From Rhodamnia argentea (lineage: Eukaryota; Streptophyta; Magnoliopsida; Myrtales; Myrtaceae): 64,000 nucleotides of DNA. The translations under genes were made by a program, and so were the position numbers. Numbering within the stretch: the first letter of the stretch is position 1; the number at the start of each line of letters is the position of its first letter. Of this stretch, positions 1 through 10,685 are shown piece after piece. The notes under the pieces were generated by a model. The model was not told the DNA's origin. It did not search any database and worked only from the letters and a program-made list of their open reading frames with translations. The DNA lies in assembly GCF_020921035.1 (NCBI RefSeq), contig NC_063156.1:10800501-10864500 (forward strand). The letters run 5' to 3'.

Positions 1-63
1 CCCCCGAGAGAGGAACTGAGAAAGGATTTCGACGAGCAACGAAGGCGAAGATTGAGGACGTAC

Positions 64-210
64 AGGGAATTTGTGGGAAGGGGAAGGAGGAGGAGGGAAG
101 TAGATGTGGAAGTTCATGGAGCAACCGAGGGTTGGGCTGAAGTGCTTGTATCTCCTGTTGTAACCCCCAAACATCTTCGAGCTGCTTATCTCGCTCGGCT
201 TCGTCTCCAT
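64..210 (-). CDS. SFGH: S-formylglutathione hydrolase, first coding exon (partial gene)
   Basis: The minus strand encodes 49 codons from ATG at 210 to a GT donor at 63-62. The peptide contains SKMFGGYNRRYKHFSPTLGC and then SMNFHIYFPP, the conserved N-terminus of plant S-formylglutathione hydrolase (esterase D family, alpha/beta hydrolase). The enzyme hydrolyses S-formylglutathione to formate and glutathione in cytosolic formaldehyde detoxification. The Ser-Asp-His catalytic residues lie in later exons, to the left of this window. Exon 1 ends after HKFP, where the Arabidopsis protein continues into VLYW, so the splice position fits the family. A copia element begins only 76 bp upstream of the start codon, so the promoter or 5' UTR may be disrupted. 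The identification is firm; expression is unknown. Confidence 0.9.
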
Positions 211-286
211 CTTCTTCTTCGTCGCCTCTCCCTCTCGATCTCCCTCACTGAGCACGAGTATCGGTGTCGGTGTGAGCCAAAGGAAA

Positions 287-528
287 TGATGAATTTTGGA
301 GTCAGACAGAGTAACGAAAGAGATGGAAAGAGAAGCAGATCAGAGGCTGATAGAGAAGAGGGAGAGTGTTTATGGCGGCTTAACCTTAGGGTTATATTAT
401 ATTACTTCTACGACTACGAGTGATTACTTACTAATTAGGGTCATGGTACATATTAATTATAAGTCACGGTACACATAAATTTATAATTACAGAAAGACCC
501 TATGATATATTGGAATTACATATTAATA
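287..528 (-). repeat. Copia 3' LTR (left on the + strand)
   Basis: This shares with 4361-4562 an ordered set of blocks: a GAATTT start, 'AACGAAAGAGAT', 'TTTATGG.G.CTTAACC', and the end 'ATTACATATTAATA'. The start is uncertain by a few bases (TG at 287 or 290). The two LTRs differ by many substitutions and indels, which implies an old insertion. Confidence 0.75.
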
Positions 529-545
529 TTCCCCTCAATCTTAGA
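529..545 (-). other. Polypurine tract of the copia element
   Basis: On the minus strand this reads TCTAAGATTGAGGGGAA, a purine-rich run directly before the LTR start. This is the expected place and composition for the plus-strand priming site of a copia element. Confidence 0.65.
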
Positions 546-1199
546 ATAGCTGCAACAATTGAGAGATTGTATTTCAATAAACATGTGTCGCAGACTAATC
601 CCTTGGTAAAGATGTCTGTCGGCTAATCCATCGGCCAATCCATTTAGGCACACAACGGACATGTAAATCGCCAGAAGCAACTCATGAACAAATTGAAAAT
701 GCAACTCAATGTGTTTGGAGCAAGCAAGGAAGACACAGTTGGGAGCAAGATAAGCGATAGATATGTCACAATAAGCGGTGAGATAATCAAAAAGGGGACC
801 GCGAGCTTAAGAAGTAAATGACGAATGCACGTAGTCTTAGCAACACATTGAGCGGCATCACAATACTCAACCTTTGTACTAGAGCGGGCTACAGTGGGCT
901 GCTTCTTGACACTCCATGAGACACAATTAGTGCCTAGAAAAACACAAAAAAACCAAGTCGGACTGTCAAGTATTGGAGCACCAAGTTCGTTTGCATTCAT
1001 ATAGGCAGTCAATGAAGTGGAAGAACACTGCTCAATGAGCAATTTGTGAGTAGATGAGATAGCTAAATTTCGATATATACGTTTGATAGCCTAAAACCGA
1101 GGTAATCTAAGTTAATGCAATCTACATCTTTATAAGCAGTCAATGAAGTAAAAGAACAATGCTCAATGAGCAATTTGTGAGAAGATACGACAACTAAAT

Positions 1200-1203
<4 letters not shown>

Positions 1204-1232
<29 letters not shown>
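1204..1232. repeat. (TA)n microsatellite
   Basis: A pure TA run inside the decayed copia element, followed by a short (CA)n tract. Confidence 0.9.
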
Positions 1233-1242
<10 letters not shown>

Positions 1243-4200
1243 CGTACATTTAATAGCCTATAGCTAAAGTATTCTAGGTTAATACTTGAATTGACTAACC
1301 AAGTTCACAGCAAAATTAATATCAAGTCCGGTCGGGGACGCGTGTTTTAGTGTACCAACCATCTATCGATTCCATCTTGAAGAAGCAAGAAGCTTACCAA
1401 TAAGTCTTCAAGACTAAGGAAGCAAACACAAGGTTTAACTTTAACGAGGTCAAATCTGCGGATAAGGCCATCGACATACTTGTTTTGAGATAAATGTGCA
1501 GCATCAGAGTAGTGATGAGCCTCAGTGTAAGGAAATAGTGAAGAGGTTCAAGATCCTTTATAGTAAATTCCCATGAGAGTCGAGTAAATAAAAAAAAAGT
1601 AATATTTTTTTTAATATCACCAATGATAACGATATCATCAACATGGAGATAGACGGCCCCAAGAAAAAGCATAGATGAATAACGAAGAATTAGCCTTACT
1701 CTCCCGGAAATTAAAACATAAGAAAAAGCGGCTGAAGCAATGAAACCATGCGTGTGGAGCCTATTTTAAACCATAACTAGCTTTTCATAGATGTCACACA
1801 TGATTTAGGAATTAAGATGAGAGAAACCAAGGGGCTGGTGCATGTAAAATTTTTCAAGGAGGATGCCGTCCAAGAGGTATTATTAACCTCAAGTTGATGT
1901 ATGGCCCATCTTGAAGAAATCGCAATAGAGAGAACAACTCGAATTGTAGAGGATTTCATGAAGAGGTTAAGATCTCGTCATAGTATAATCCGGCATCCCG
2001 CTTAAATTCTCGTGCAACTAATCGAGCTTTGAAGCATTGGATAGTTTCGTTGGATTTTTCCTTGACTGTAAAAACCAATCTATAACCAATTAAATTGCTA
2101 CAAGATCCCACATGTGATTAGTGTGACCAAGGCAAAAATTTCATCCACCATTGCCACTTTTCAATGTGGGTCAAGAGCGGCCTTAGAATAGCAAGCCGAT
2201 GTCTCATTGTGAAAAGAGTGAATTTTAGATTTGGCATGAATTTGCATAGTATGAATTGGAAGAGAAGAAACGAAAGTGGAGTTAGGTTGGGCCACAATGA
2301 GTAGGGCAGGAGGGAGGACGGCGAAGGGGAAGAAGGAATGATAAAAGGTAGGGTGGGCCGAGAGGAGGAGAGGGAGGGTTAGGAGGTCGAGCCAAATAGA
2401 AGATAGGGACAGAGGAGGTTGAAGGAAGAATGGACTGATTGGAGGAAACAGAAAGGCAAGGGGCTAATCCGGAATCGTGAGTTATAAGACTAAGAGCTAG
2501 AGGATTTTGTAATCCGAAAGTAGTCATCAATCACTAATACAAAATATTTGAAACCAAAATGAGATAGTATTGGACTAGTTCATACATCAGAATGAATTAT
2601 AACTAAAGGAGAAAATGCACGATGACAAACAAACTTAAAAGACAATTAACGAGATTTGTCCACAATACATGACTCACAACATAATGACTTATAAATAGAA
2701 TTGCAAACACAACTCCAAATTTGTTTATTAGGATGGCCAAGACGAGCATGCTAGCGAGTGAGTGAAGCGGAGGAAGCCACAATAGGATCCAAGTGACATG
2801 ACATTAATAAGTTGGAAATCAAATAAAAACCCCGAGAGAAGTCAATTTGGAGGAGAACTTTCCTTGTTTGTTGATCCTCCAAATAAAATAATGAACCATT
2901 AAAATGAATAATATGAAACTTTTACGGCAAGGTTAAGTGTATGAGAGGAGATTGCGAACCAGGGACATTATAAACAAGAGATAAGAACAACGATCAAGAA
3001 TCAATATGTAAAAAGGCTTTACCGACTTACTTAATAGGCGATAGACAACTATCGCCAACCGAGACTTTTGTCAACGTAAAAGGGTCTAGGGTTTAAGATT
3101 GTACAAGTGTCATTAGTCATGTGTGCCAACACTCCGCTGTCAAGATATCACATTGGATTATAAGTCTCACAAACCGATGTGCCCAACCATGTTATGGATT
3201 TAACAAAAAATAGGAGGTCTAGATCTGAGAAAGCCTCCTTGAATGGGGTATATAGGGTCTCAAATCACCACGGGCCAACCGGTGGAGGAGTAGGAGCGAT
3301 CAACATAGGGGTCGATAATGACTGCGAATTACGAACTTAACCAACAATAGGAGGATTGCAAACCTAGCTAATCACACAAGAACTGTCCATCTATTCGATC
3401 ATTAGCCCTTAAAATTACGTCCACCCTACTAAGACCTTCGGAAAGGTGGAGTGGGTACAGTGGCATGACCAATGAAAGCATGATGAATATCGGATAAAGA
3501 TGAGGCGTGCAATTTTTAGAGGAATCATTCTTCTTGGATGAGAAGGCGTGGTTGCAGATCATCGAAGGAAACAATCATAGGGGCATTGGTGACCATGATG
3601 ACAAAGATATCGTACTCGAGAGGAGCCCATTGAGGGATTTAATCACAAAGTTCTTATTAGAGACGAAGTAATTGATTGCACCGATAGAATCCACAATGGA
3701 TTTCACATGTCGAAGATAGTTAGACATTGACGGATCGAGTTTCTTAACAACCTTCTGAATATCAAGCTTTAGTCCAATTTACTTGGTTGCGCACCGATCA
3801 TTAAAATGTCGTCCTAGAGCGAGTCAAATCTCCCGATATGTTTGAAGGTCATGAACTTCATGGAAAAGCTCAACCGTGAGGGTCGAATTGATCAAACCAC
3901 AACCGCGGGATTCGTCTCGACCCAAGTCGAATAGGAGTAATGGACCACCACAACGTCATTTTGATCAATGAGAAGATTCGATAGATACGGAAAAGACCTA
4001 TCCATATACCCCAATTGAGATTTCCATAAAAGACAATTGTCCGCATGAAGCTTGATGGGAACGAGTATTGTGATGTTGGGAAGAACAAGAGATGATGAGA
4101 TTGATTGCACATCCTTTTTTTGAGCAATACTAGAAATCAGAGCAGCAAAGAAGAGGAAAGAAGAGGTGAAAATGGACACAGTGTTGTCAGGAAATTGGGA

Positions 4201-4347
4201 TTAATTGAAAGAGAAAGTGATGGGAAATGAGATGGAAGAGAAAAAAGAAAAACAAATGGAGATTCATCAAACACCATTGAGATAGCAATTGGAGCAAAGG
4301 AAGTGTTGATTTGAGTTAGAGATGTTGACGAATTCGATGCACTTTCC

Positions 4348-4360
4348 AACTCTGACACCA
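4348..4360 (-). other. Primer-binding site of the copia element
   Basis: The minus strand reads TGGTGTCAGAGTT immediately inside the right LTR. It differs by one base from TGGTATCAGAG, the usual copia primer site complementary to initiator Met-tRNA. Confidence 0.75.
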
Positions 4361-4562
4361 TAGAATTTAGGGCTACATAGAGAATAGCGAAAGAGATAGA
4401 GAGAGCAGTGAATCGGATATAATGGCAATAAAGTATTTATGGTGACTTAACCCTAATTAATATCCTATGATATGTATTTGTAAGAGTTATAAATTAAAAT
4501 CAGGCTATTCAAAATAAGTATTACAGAAAAAATTCGTAATACGAGTAAATTACATATTAATA
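4361..4562 (-). repeat. Copia 5' LTR (right on the + strand)
   Basis: About 202 bp, bounded inside by the primer-binding site and outside by a possible 5-bp duplication. It is the partner of 287-528. Confidence 0.75.
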
Positions 4563-4806
4563 GGAATGATCCCTGCATGGCATTACTTTGTATCAGCAGG
4601 GGAAAGACTTGTGGGCTCAGACCATCACTGGGCTGGAGCCCAATTGAATTGAATAACATCCGCACAACACTAGGTGCTCCTTTGACATCCCGAAGACGGT
4701 GGTGGTTTGTGGTTGCGTTGGCTTGGTCTTAGGAGGGTACTGGGGTCCTTCCTCCTCCTCCGTTCATCTTCTTCTTCTTCGTCCTCTGGGTCGGGTCGCT
4801 CGCAGG

Positions 4807-5987
4807 ATGGCGGAATCTGAGAACCCGACCGACCTGAACAAGCTCTTGGAGCAATTTCGCCGGAGAGCCTCCGAAGCCGAGGTCAGCCCATCATACTTTC
4901 ACCTCGCTTGCAGTCCAGTGTGCACATGCCGTGTAGATCAGCGTGTGTAAGAATCTTCCTTGTGCTGATGTTAGTGTTTGACGTTTCTGTCGTCAAGTAT
5001 TCCTACGGTCGGTATTGTCGTTAGTTCTACATTGATCTGGGCATTGTTGATGGGGGATTCGCGAGGAGATGAGCTCATTAGCGGATGATTCTGAAGGGTT
5101 TTGTTTTGCAGAATTGCATATTCTTTTCTCTGACTTTGCCCACTATCCCGCGAGTGCCCCCATGTATGCTTACAGATGAGATGACAGACACTTGCTAATT
5201 ACGGAAGAATTTCCATCTGTTCTTGGTTTATTGAGGTTTAATTTGCGTTGCGACTACCTGATCTTGGTCATGGTGCATTTGGTTTCTTCTATGTATGTGA
5301 TTTTTAGACTGTCTGGTAACTCTGGCTAAGCAAGATAAAATTTTTCTCTTTAAAGAAAATGGTGTGGGAATTTGTAATAGTGATGGCTTCAACATCAAGT
5401 CTAGGTTTGGGTCTTGGACATGTTCTTTTTATCTTTCTGTGTACGTTTTCTTCTGCCATTAAGTTCGAGTCCTTCAACTTTGACCATTGTGATAAACAAG
5501 GATCAGGATTATATGTCTTATGTATTCCCCGAAACTGAAATCTTGCCTGTGCATGCATTTTGCTTGAAAGGATCGCTTGTCCAGACTCGAAGCTGCCGTT
5601 GCGAAAGAGAAGGGTAGGTCACGAGTTTGTCCATCTAGGTTCTGTCTATTATGCTCTCGTACTTCCTTTGTCTCATTCATCGAATCAAATTTGCTTGCTC
5701 ATGTAGATTCTTATGAGGAGGAACACTCAAAAAAGATTAGCAAACTGGAATCAGAGCTCAAACGTGCAAAGACCGAGTTAGCTGCGGAACATAAAAAGGT
5801 AGCACAAGTGCCTGATTATCGTACGTCTTCTCTCACTTGGCGAATCATGGATTATTACAATACTTTGTTGCATGAATTGTAGACAGGGGAGCTTGCTGAG
5901 GAGAACGCAAAACTCAAATATCGCGTGACTCATCTCGTTCAAGCAGTGAAGGAAGCTGATCTAAAGCTAGAGAGCAAGGGAACCTGA
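4807..5987 (+). CDS. Small coiled-coil protein, 104 aa, 4 exons
   Basis: Exons are 4807-4881, 5571-5613, 5707-5798 and 5883-5987. All introns are GT-AG and the sum is 315 nt with stop TGA at 5985. The protein starts MAESENPTDLNKLLEQF and is almost wholly a charged heptad-type coiled coil. Near the C-terminus (residues 77-88) it has EENAKLKYRVTHL. That stretch resembles the leucine-zipper-like N-terminal extension of animal cytosolic arginyl-tRNA synthetase (EEN-KLKYR), which mediates complex assembly. No catalytic domain is present. I infer a conserved plant scaffold or adaptor protein of unknown role. The gene is divergent from the formylglutathione hydrolase; without the copia insertion the start codons would be about 315 bp apart. 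Confidence 0.82.
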
Positions 5988-6630
5988 GTAAATATCTGTG
6001 CGATACTCCTTATCAGAAAATGAATAGGTGACACTTGACACCTTTGAATTCCTTCCAAACTCTGGAATGTTTTGTAAGAGCATGACACTGGTGGCTGGAA
6101 TGTTATGATGGATCACGCTAACCTTATTTCTCTTAATTAGTTTACTTTTATGAGTAAGGTTGATTAACTTGTGATTACAATAGTATGAATTTTTTCGGTA
6201 ATTATGCTCAGTTTGACCCCTTCTGGGGTTTACTGAATGGGGTATCTTCCCATTCTAACAACTCTTGTTTCTTCACTTGAAAGATAGGAACTTTTAGCCC
6301 TACTGGAATGAGAGCCTCTTTTGGAAGTGCCCTTTGGAACTGTTTTTGATATTCTGCATTTGGGATTTAATGCTCTTTTAAATGAGAATCATTGAACTGA
6401 TACATTAGCTTCTTTCTCTTAAAAATATTCGTGGCGAGAGTTCCTGCTATAGAATTAAAATATCAACTGTAGATAGTTAGGAAGTGTGGGCTATCAACTG
6501 CCATTTAGTAAGCAAATCTGTTTTCAGAGTCTAGTGGGACTTGTTTAGTTTTCTTTTTAAATGTTTTGAGGTAGGTACAGATTTGGCGCTCTAAGTATTA
6601 CTATTTGTGTCATTTGGTTTTCTTAACTTA
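5988..6630. other. 3' flank of the coiled-coil gene, no gene seen
   Basis: AT-rich sequence following the stop codon, probably 3' UTR and spacer. No ORF with recognisable content. It ends at the TTA target site of the PIF/Harbinger element. Confidence 0.5.
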
Positions 6631-7491
6631 GGGCTCGTTTGGCAACAATTATGTTCCCAAGAGCTGTTTTTGAGCAGAATTGCTGCTTCTGATTCTGTTT
6701 TCTGAAACAGTTTCTGAGCAAACTAACGCGTTTAGTGACTGTACAAAATTTCTATTCCCTGAATATAAAAAGAACAGAAATACGTTTGGAATGACCCAAT
6801 TATGTTCTCAGAAACAAAAACTTAGTTACCCAAATTTTTATGTCTTTATGTTATTATTATCTAGTATCACTCGAGGCGTACCATAATGTTTGTGGCAAAT
6901 TGTACAATATTGTAAATGAATAAATTTTCCTTAAAAACAAGATATTGCAAATAGATGGCGTGTGGATTATGATTATGTTCTGCTTCGTCTTTGTGAGATA
7001 CAAGATTGAGTTGCCTTCTTATCACTCATGTATTAGTCATTGGGAAAGCTCCCAAAACAACAATAAAGTCGAACATAAAAGTACGTTCCTTTTTACGTGA
7101 CAATGCCCTAAAGAATCTATTATTAGTAGGTGACAATATACCAAGGAAAACCGCATAAATCTTTGCATGCACTCTTAAAACTATAGAAGCCTGTCATCGG
7201 AGGTAGTTTTTTGGTTATTGCACAAAGACGGCCTTTTTCTGCTGCTTGGTCACAAAAAACCCGAACTTACAAGATAGTTGTGATAACAGCACTTTACAAT
7301 TAAAATAGTAAAAATACGTTGTTATATAGTTAGTATTCACTAACCTAATGACTGATTTGACAATATGAACTATATAACTTACAAATAGAAAACTCAACCA
7401 AATGTATTCCTTTTGCATATACAAAACTTGTAACAACAATAATACAATTAAAAACAGTAGAAGTCAATCATCGTAATTAGTCTGTAAATGT

Positions 7492-7597
7492 CATCCATAC
7501 ATAAACCAAGAGACTCTTTTCAAGAAGTGGAAAAGGGGGAGCATCATCCATACATAAACCAAGAGACTCTTTTTAAGAAGTGGAAAAGGATGAGCAC
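7492..7597. repeat. Tandem duplication, 2 x 53 bp
   Basis: Two successive near-identical units begin CATCCATACATAAACCAAGA at 7492 and 7545. The corresponding part of the second transposon copy (about 13390-13450) has a single unit, so the duplication arose in this copy. Confidence 0.8.
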
Positions 7598-7889
7598 CCA
7601 TAATTTGCTCCCCTCGTACATAAAAATGTTGCCACGTATTTAAAAACAACATTACAAAAATCGAAAATACAAAGTCATGGAATCTCACGCATATTGTGAT
7701 CCCTTGCCATTTTATTTGTAATATTTTTCCTTAGCATGGTTATCTCTGCTGCCAACTCATGCGATGTATCATTTGCAACCTCCACTTGTCTAGGTCCAAA
7801 TGGGTACTCTGGATCACCATATAGGGAAAAGTTTTTGTCCATCCTATCTTGGTCATGAATGTAATTATAGAGAGCACAACATGCAATTA

Positions 7890-8850
7890 CAATAAGTGAT
7901 TGCTTTCAAAAAGTAAATGGAGACATGTGTCTCGAAATGAATAATCGATTCTTTAATGCCCCAAATGACATCTCAATGACATTCCTTAGTGAATAGCGCC
8001 TATAGTTGAACAATTCTCTTGATGTCTTGGGCCATCTCCCTCTACCCCTATAATTGTTCACATGATACCATTCACCTTTTATCGGAGTTAAAAATTTCGG
8101 AAGTGCTGCATAACCAGAATCTACCGCGTAGTATTTGTTGACATAAAATCGCAATACAATCATAATGAAAATTAATCTTGACAATGCAAATACCGAGTGG
8201 TGATTGAGGAAATTGCAATCAAGGAGTATCTAGTACTACCGAGCACACCCGACAAATCGTTGGCAGATCCTTCTCACCCATCATACACAAAAGTAAATTT
8301 TGTATCAAATAAACATTTATATAACACATTCTGGGTGGTACTTCCTTTGCTGCCTCTAAATGGGATCTAATTTGACACCGGGACGGAAGCATTAATATGG
8401 GTACTAGCGATAGCATCTATGCAGCTCTGTGGTCTTATGTAAGTTTAGTGTTATACATGATTATTAATTACGTGTAATGGTGTGAAATCGATATGAAATC
8501 ATACCTTGAAGTAGCGTTCATGATTAGGATCCATAAGAATCTCCTCCGGAACAACATTAAAGGAAGATGGTTTGATAACCTCTTTTGATAGTTTGAGAAT
8601 TGCTTTCAATAGTATAGTGAAATATATGCTGATTGTTTCTCCCAAACATTGGAATCTCTCACATAAATCTCTCTTAGAGTTTTTGTGACCAACCAAAGAT
8701 AAGAAGATCCTAACTTGTTCATCTATCTTAACATACCGACTATCTTTCAACCAACCTCTTGCCTTAATAATTCACATAGGTTCCTCCATCGTTAAGGCTT
8801 CATATGTTCTATCCGAATGTCCAAAAAGAAGCTCTTTTATCCATTCGGGT
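7890..8850 (-). pseudogene. Harbinger (HARBI1-like) transposase, broken copy 1
   Basis: Three minus-strand blocks match plant Harbinger DDE nucleases. The first is DSRYVKIDEQVRIFLSLVGH with DLCERFQCLGETISIYF (8750-8499). The second is a frameshifted block with the 'THINASVPVSN' and 'CLFDTKFTFVY' segments (about 8425-8270). The third is KYYAVDSGYAALPKFLTP with SLRNVIEMSFGALK (8184-7906). The usual G-A-x-D-G/D-T-H motif reads D-A-I-A-S-T-H, so the first catalytic Asp is replaced by Ala (GCT). The later Asp (AVDSGY) and Glu (NVIEMSFG) positions remain. Stops and frameshifts separate the blocks, so it is non-functional. Confidence 0.85.
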
Positions 8851-10269
8851 CTTGACAATTTGCTGTCCCTAATAGGTTTTTTCGTATGCATGCACATGTC
8901 TACCGTAATAATGCACAACTAGGCTCTAAGTCAAGATCAAACTCATCTAAGTACTGTTCAACTAGTGCTACCTGCCCATCAGACACACTATTTGGCCCCC
9001 CTTAGTACCTATGACATCACACATACAAGAACATTAATATAGTTATATGAAAAAATGAAAAAAGAAAAATCGAATAACAAGGTCGTACAATTAAAGCAAG
9101 ACAAATATATAATACAGTCATAACATTGTTAACAAATTTTTACATGGAGAAAAACATGCAATTGCACAATGATGCCTCCAAAAGTCCACAACAACTCAAA
9201 TTTGCTGCTGAAAGAGGGAGAGAGAGAGAGCTCTTAGACAAAGTGGGTCCATTTCTTTTCTCAGCTCAAAAGCTCCACCAATTTAGCTAAAGAGTTCTAG
9301 TGATGCTACATGAGGAGGATTCTAATTTTTGAGGAGTCTTTTGGAAAATATTGACAAAAAAATGTTGTAGAGTAAACACATATCAATCATGATAATTCAG
9401 TTCGGGTGTCTGTTCATTTTGTAGTAGTTTTTCCGCATTTACCATATGATAAGTTTATAGAAGATGCTCATGATCTATGGCTAGAATTTTTGTGCTAATA
9501 CCTTAAAATCAGTCTGGTTACAACAAACCATAGCTTAACACACAAATTATTTCGAGGGAACAATAATCCCTACAACTTTCTGCAAAGTAGATTAGCAATG
9601 CAATCAGCGAGGAGAAAATCAAGAACAGAGCAAAGAATATGTCGATGTCTCTCATCTAAATGAGGGAAAAGACCAACATAGCTTACCACCCATCAATCCC
9701 TAACAAATCTAACTTTAGAAGCAACTATTCAAGTCGATCTAGGTGAGGGCGGCCCTCGTGGATCCGGGCGAGAGGCCTCCCTCACCGATCTAGGCGATTG
9801 CCGCCCTCGTCAATCCGGGTGAGGGCGAAGAACCAAGCCTCGCTCGATTAGCGAGGGCAACCCTCACCTAAATCGGGGAGGGTAACCCTCGCTCTAGGCC
9901 AACGAAGGGAGTGGGTTGGAGGACGAGGACGGCATATAGTATAATCAAAAATAGAAACTCACCAAACGGACAGCGGAGTTGTGCGGTTAGGACATCGGAC
10001 AAGGGGCTACCGGGAGAGCGAGAGGAGAGCTCTCTTGGTCTCTTTCGATCGAGCTTGGTGAGAGTGAGACCTTTGTGACTTGTTTCTTTTTTGTTGTTCT
10101 TGGAACAAAGAAACAACTTATATTTTTGTTTCTTGTTTCTATTTCAAATATGTTCTCGAGAATAGAAATAGCAACTAACATTGCCAAATAGATTTTTGTT
10201 CATTTTTTGTTCTCGGGAACAAAAAAAACAAAAATTAGAGAATCTTCAGTGTTACCAAACAGGTCCTTA

Positions 10270-10685
10270 GTGTTTAAAGGAGGCATCATCTAACTCTCAA
10301 AGTTTGCATAATAGAGTCTTTCATCATTGATCATTATTTAATATCAATTGCGCGAGAGTGAGCGAAGAGAGAAGGAAAGAGGGGTCCACGTGGTGACCTA
10401 ATCTTGGCCAAAAATCGGCAAAGGTCGGTCGACGACCATTGTGGGCCGCATATGTGGGACCCCACAACTGTAAGCAAGCGATGCGTTCTATGTATTGGGA
10501 CTACTCCCTACTCTCTTTCCCCTTCTTCTAACTAGTGTTTGAGCACCGTGTGGATTGCTACCCCCTCCCCCCCCAAGGGCGGGCATGGATTATTGAACCT
10601 TCAATGGGGGAGGCTGGGTTATCACGCTTAGGTCGGACACTCTATATATATATATATATATATATATAACTTTCATTTCTTTTTA
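10270..10685. other. Spacer between two inverted transposons, no gene seen
   Basis: About 415 bp with a C-rich run at 10561-10574 and a (TA)n microsatellite at about 10643-10668. No coding signal. Confidence 0.6.

Larger units (their letters stand above)
287..4562 (-). mobile_element. Degenerate Ty1/copia LTR retrotransposon
   Basis: The element lies on the minus strand with two related, diverged LTRs (about 287-528 and 4361-4562), a polypurine tract next to the left LTR and a Met-tRNA-like primer-binding site next to the right one. Minus-strand fragments are in copia order. A gag start is at about 4361-3870 (MVSELESASNSST, then a 'LHADNCLLWKSQ' segment). A reverse-transcriptase piece with a 'LHVDDIVIIGD' active-site box is at 1672-1394. 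RNase H with 'FLGTNCVSWSVKKQPTVARS' is at 1042-644. Frames are broken throughout and the internal part is about 3.8 kb, short for copia, so it is decayed and internally deleted. Flanking 5-mers GGAAA (282-286) and GGAAT (4563-4567) could be a target duplication with one mismatch. Confidence 0.88.
6631..10266 (-). mobile_element. PIF/Harbinger transposon, defective copy 1
   Basis: Terminal inverted repeats are GGGCTCGTTTGGCAAC (left) and, read inward from the right, GGACCTGTTTGGTAAC. Each end is flanked by TTA (6628-6630 and 10267-10269), the 3-bp target duplication typical of this superfamily. Transposase remnants lie on the minus strand between about 8850 and 7890. Inside are a 53-bp tandem duplication at 7492-7597 and a GC-rich inverted-motif segment at 9740-9920. 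The second copy at 10686-14234 has the same layout in the opposite orientation. Confidence 0.85.

Noticed and set aside
52..423. 123-codon plus-strand frame at the left edge
   Set aside because: It is antisense to the first exon of S-formylglutathione hydrolase, whose minus-strand peptide is clearly conserved, and it runs into the copia LTR.
9868..10187. Overlapping minus-strand frames near the right end of Harbinger copy 1
   Set aside because: They translate the GC-rich motif island and the terminal repeat, and no transposase or Myb-type partner protein is recognisable.
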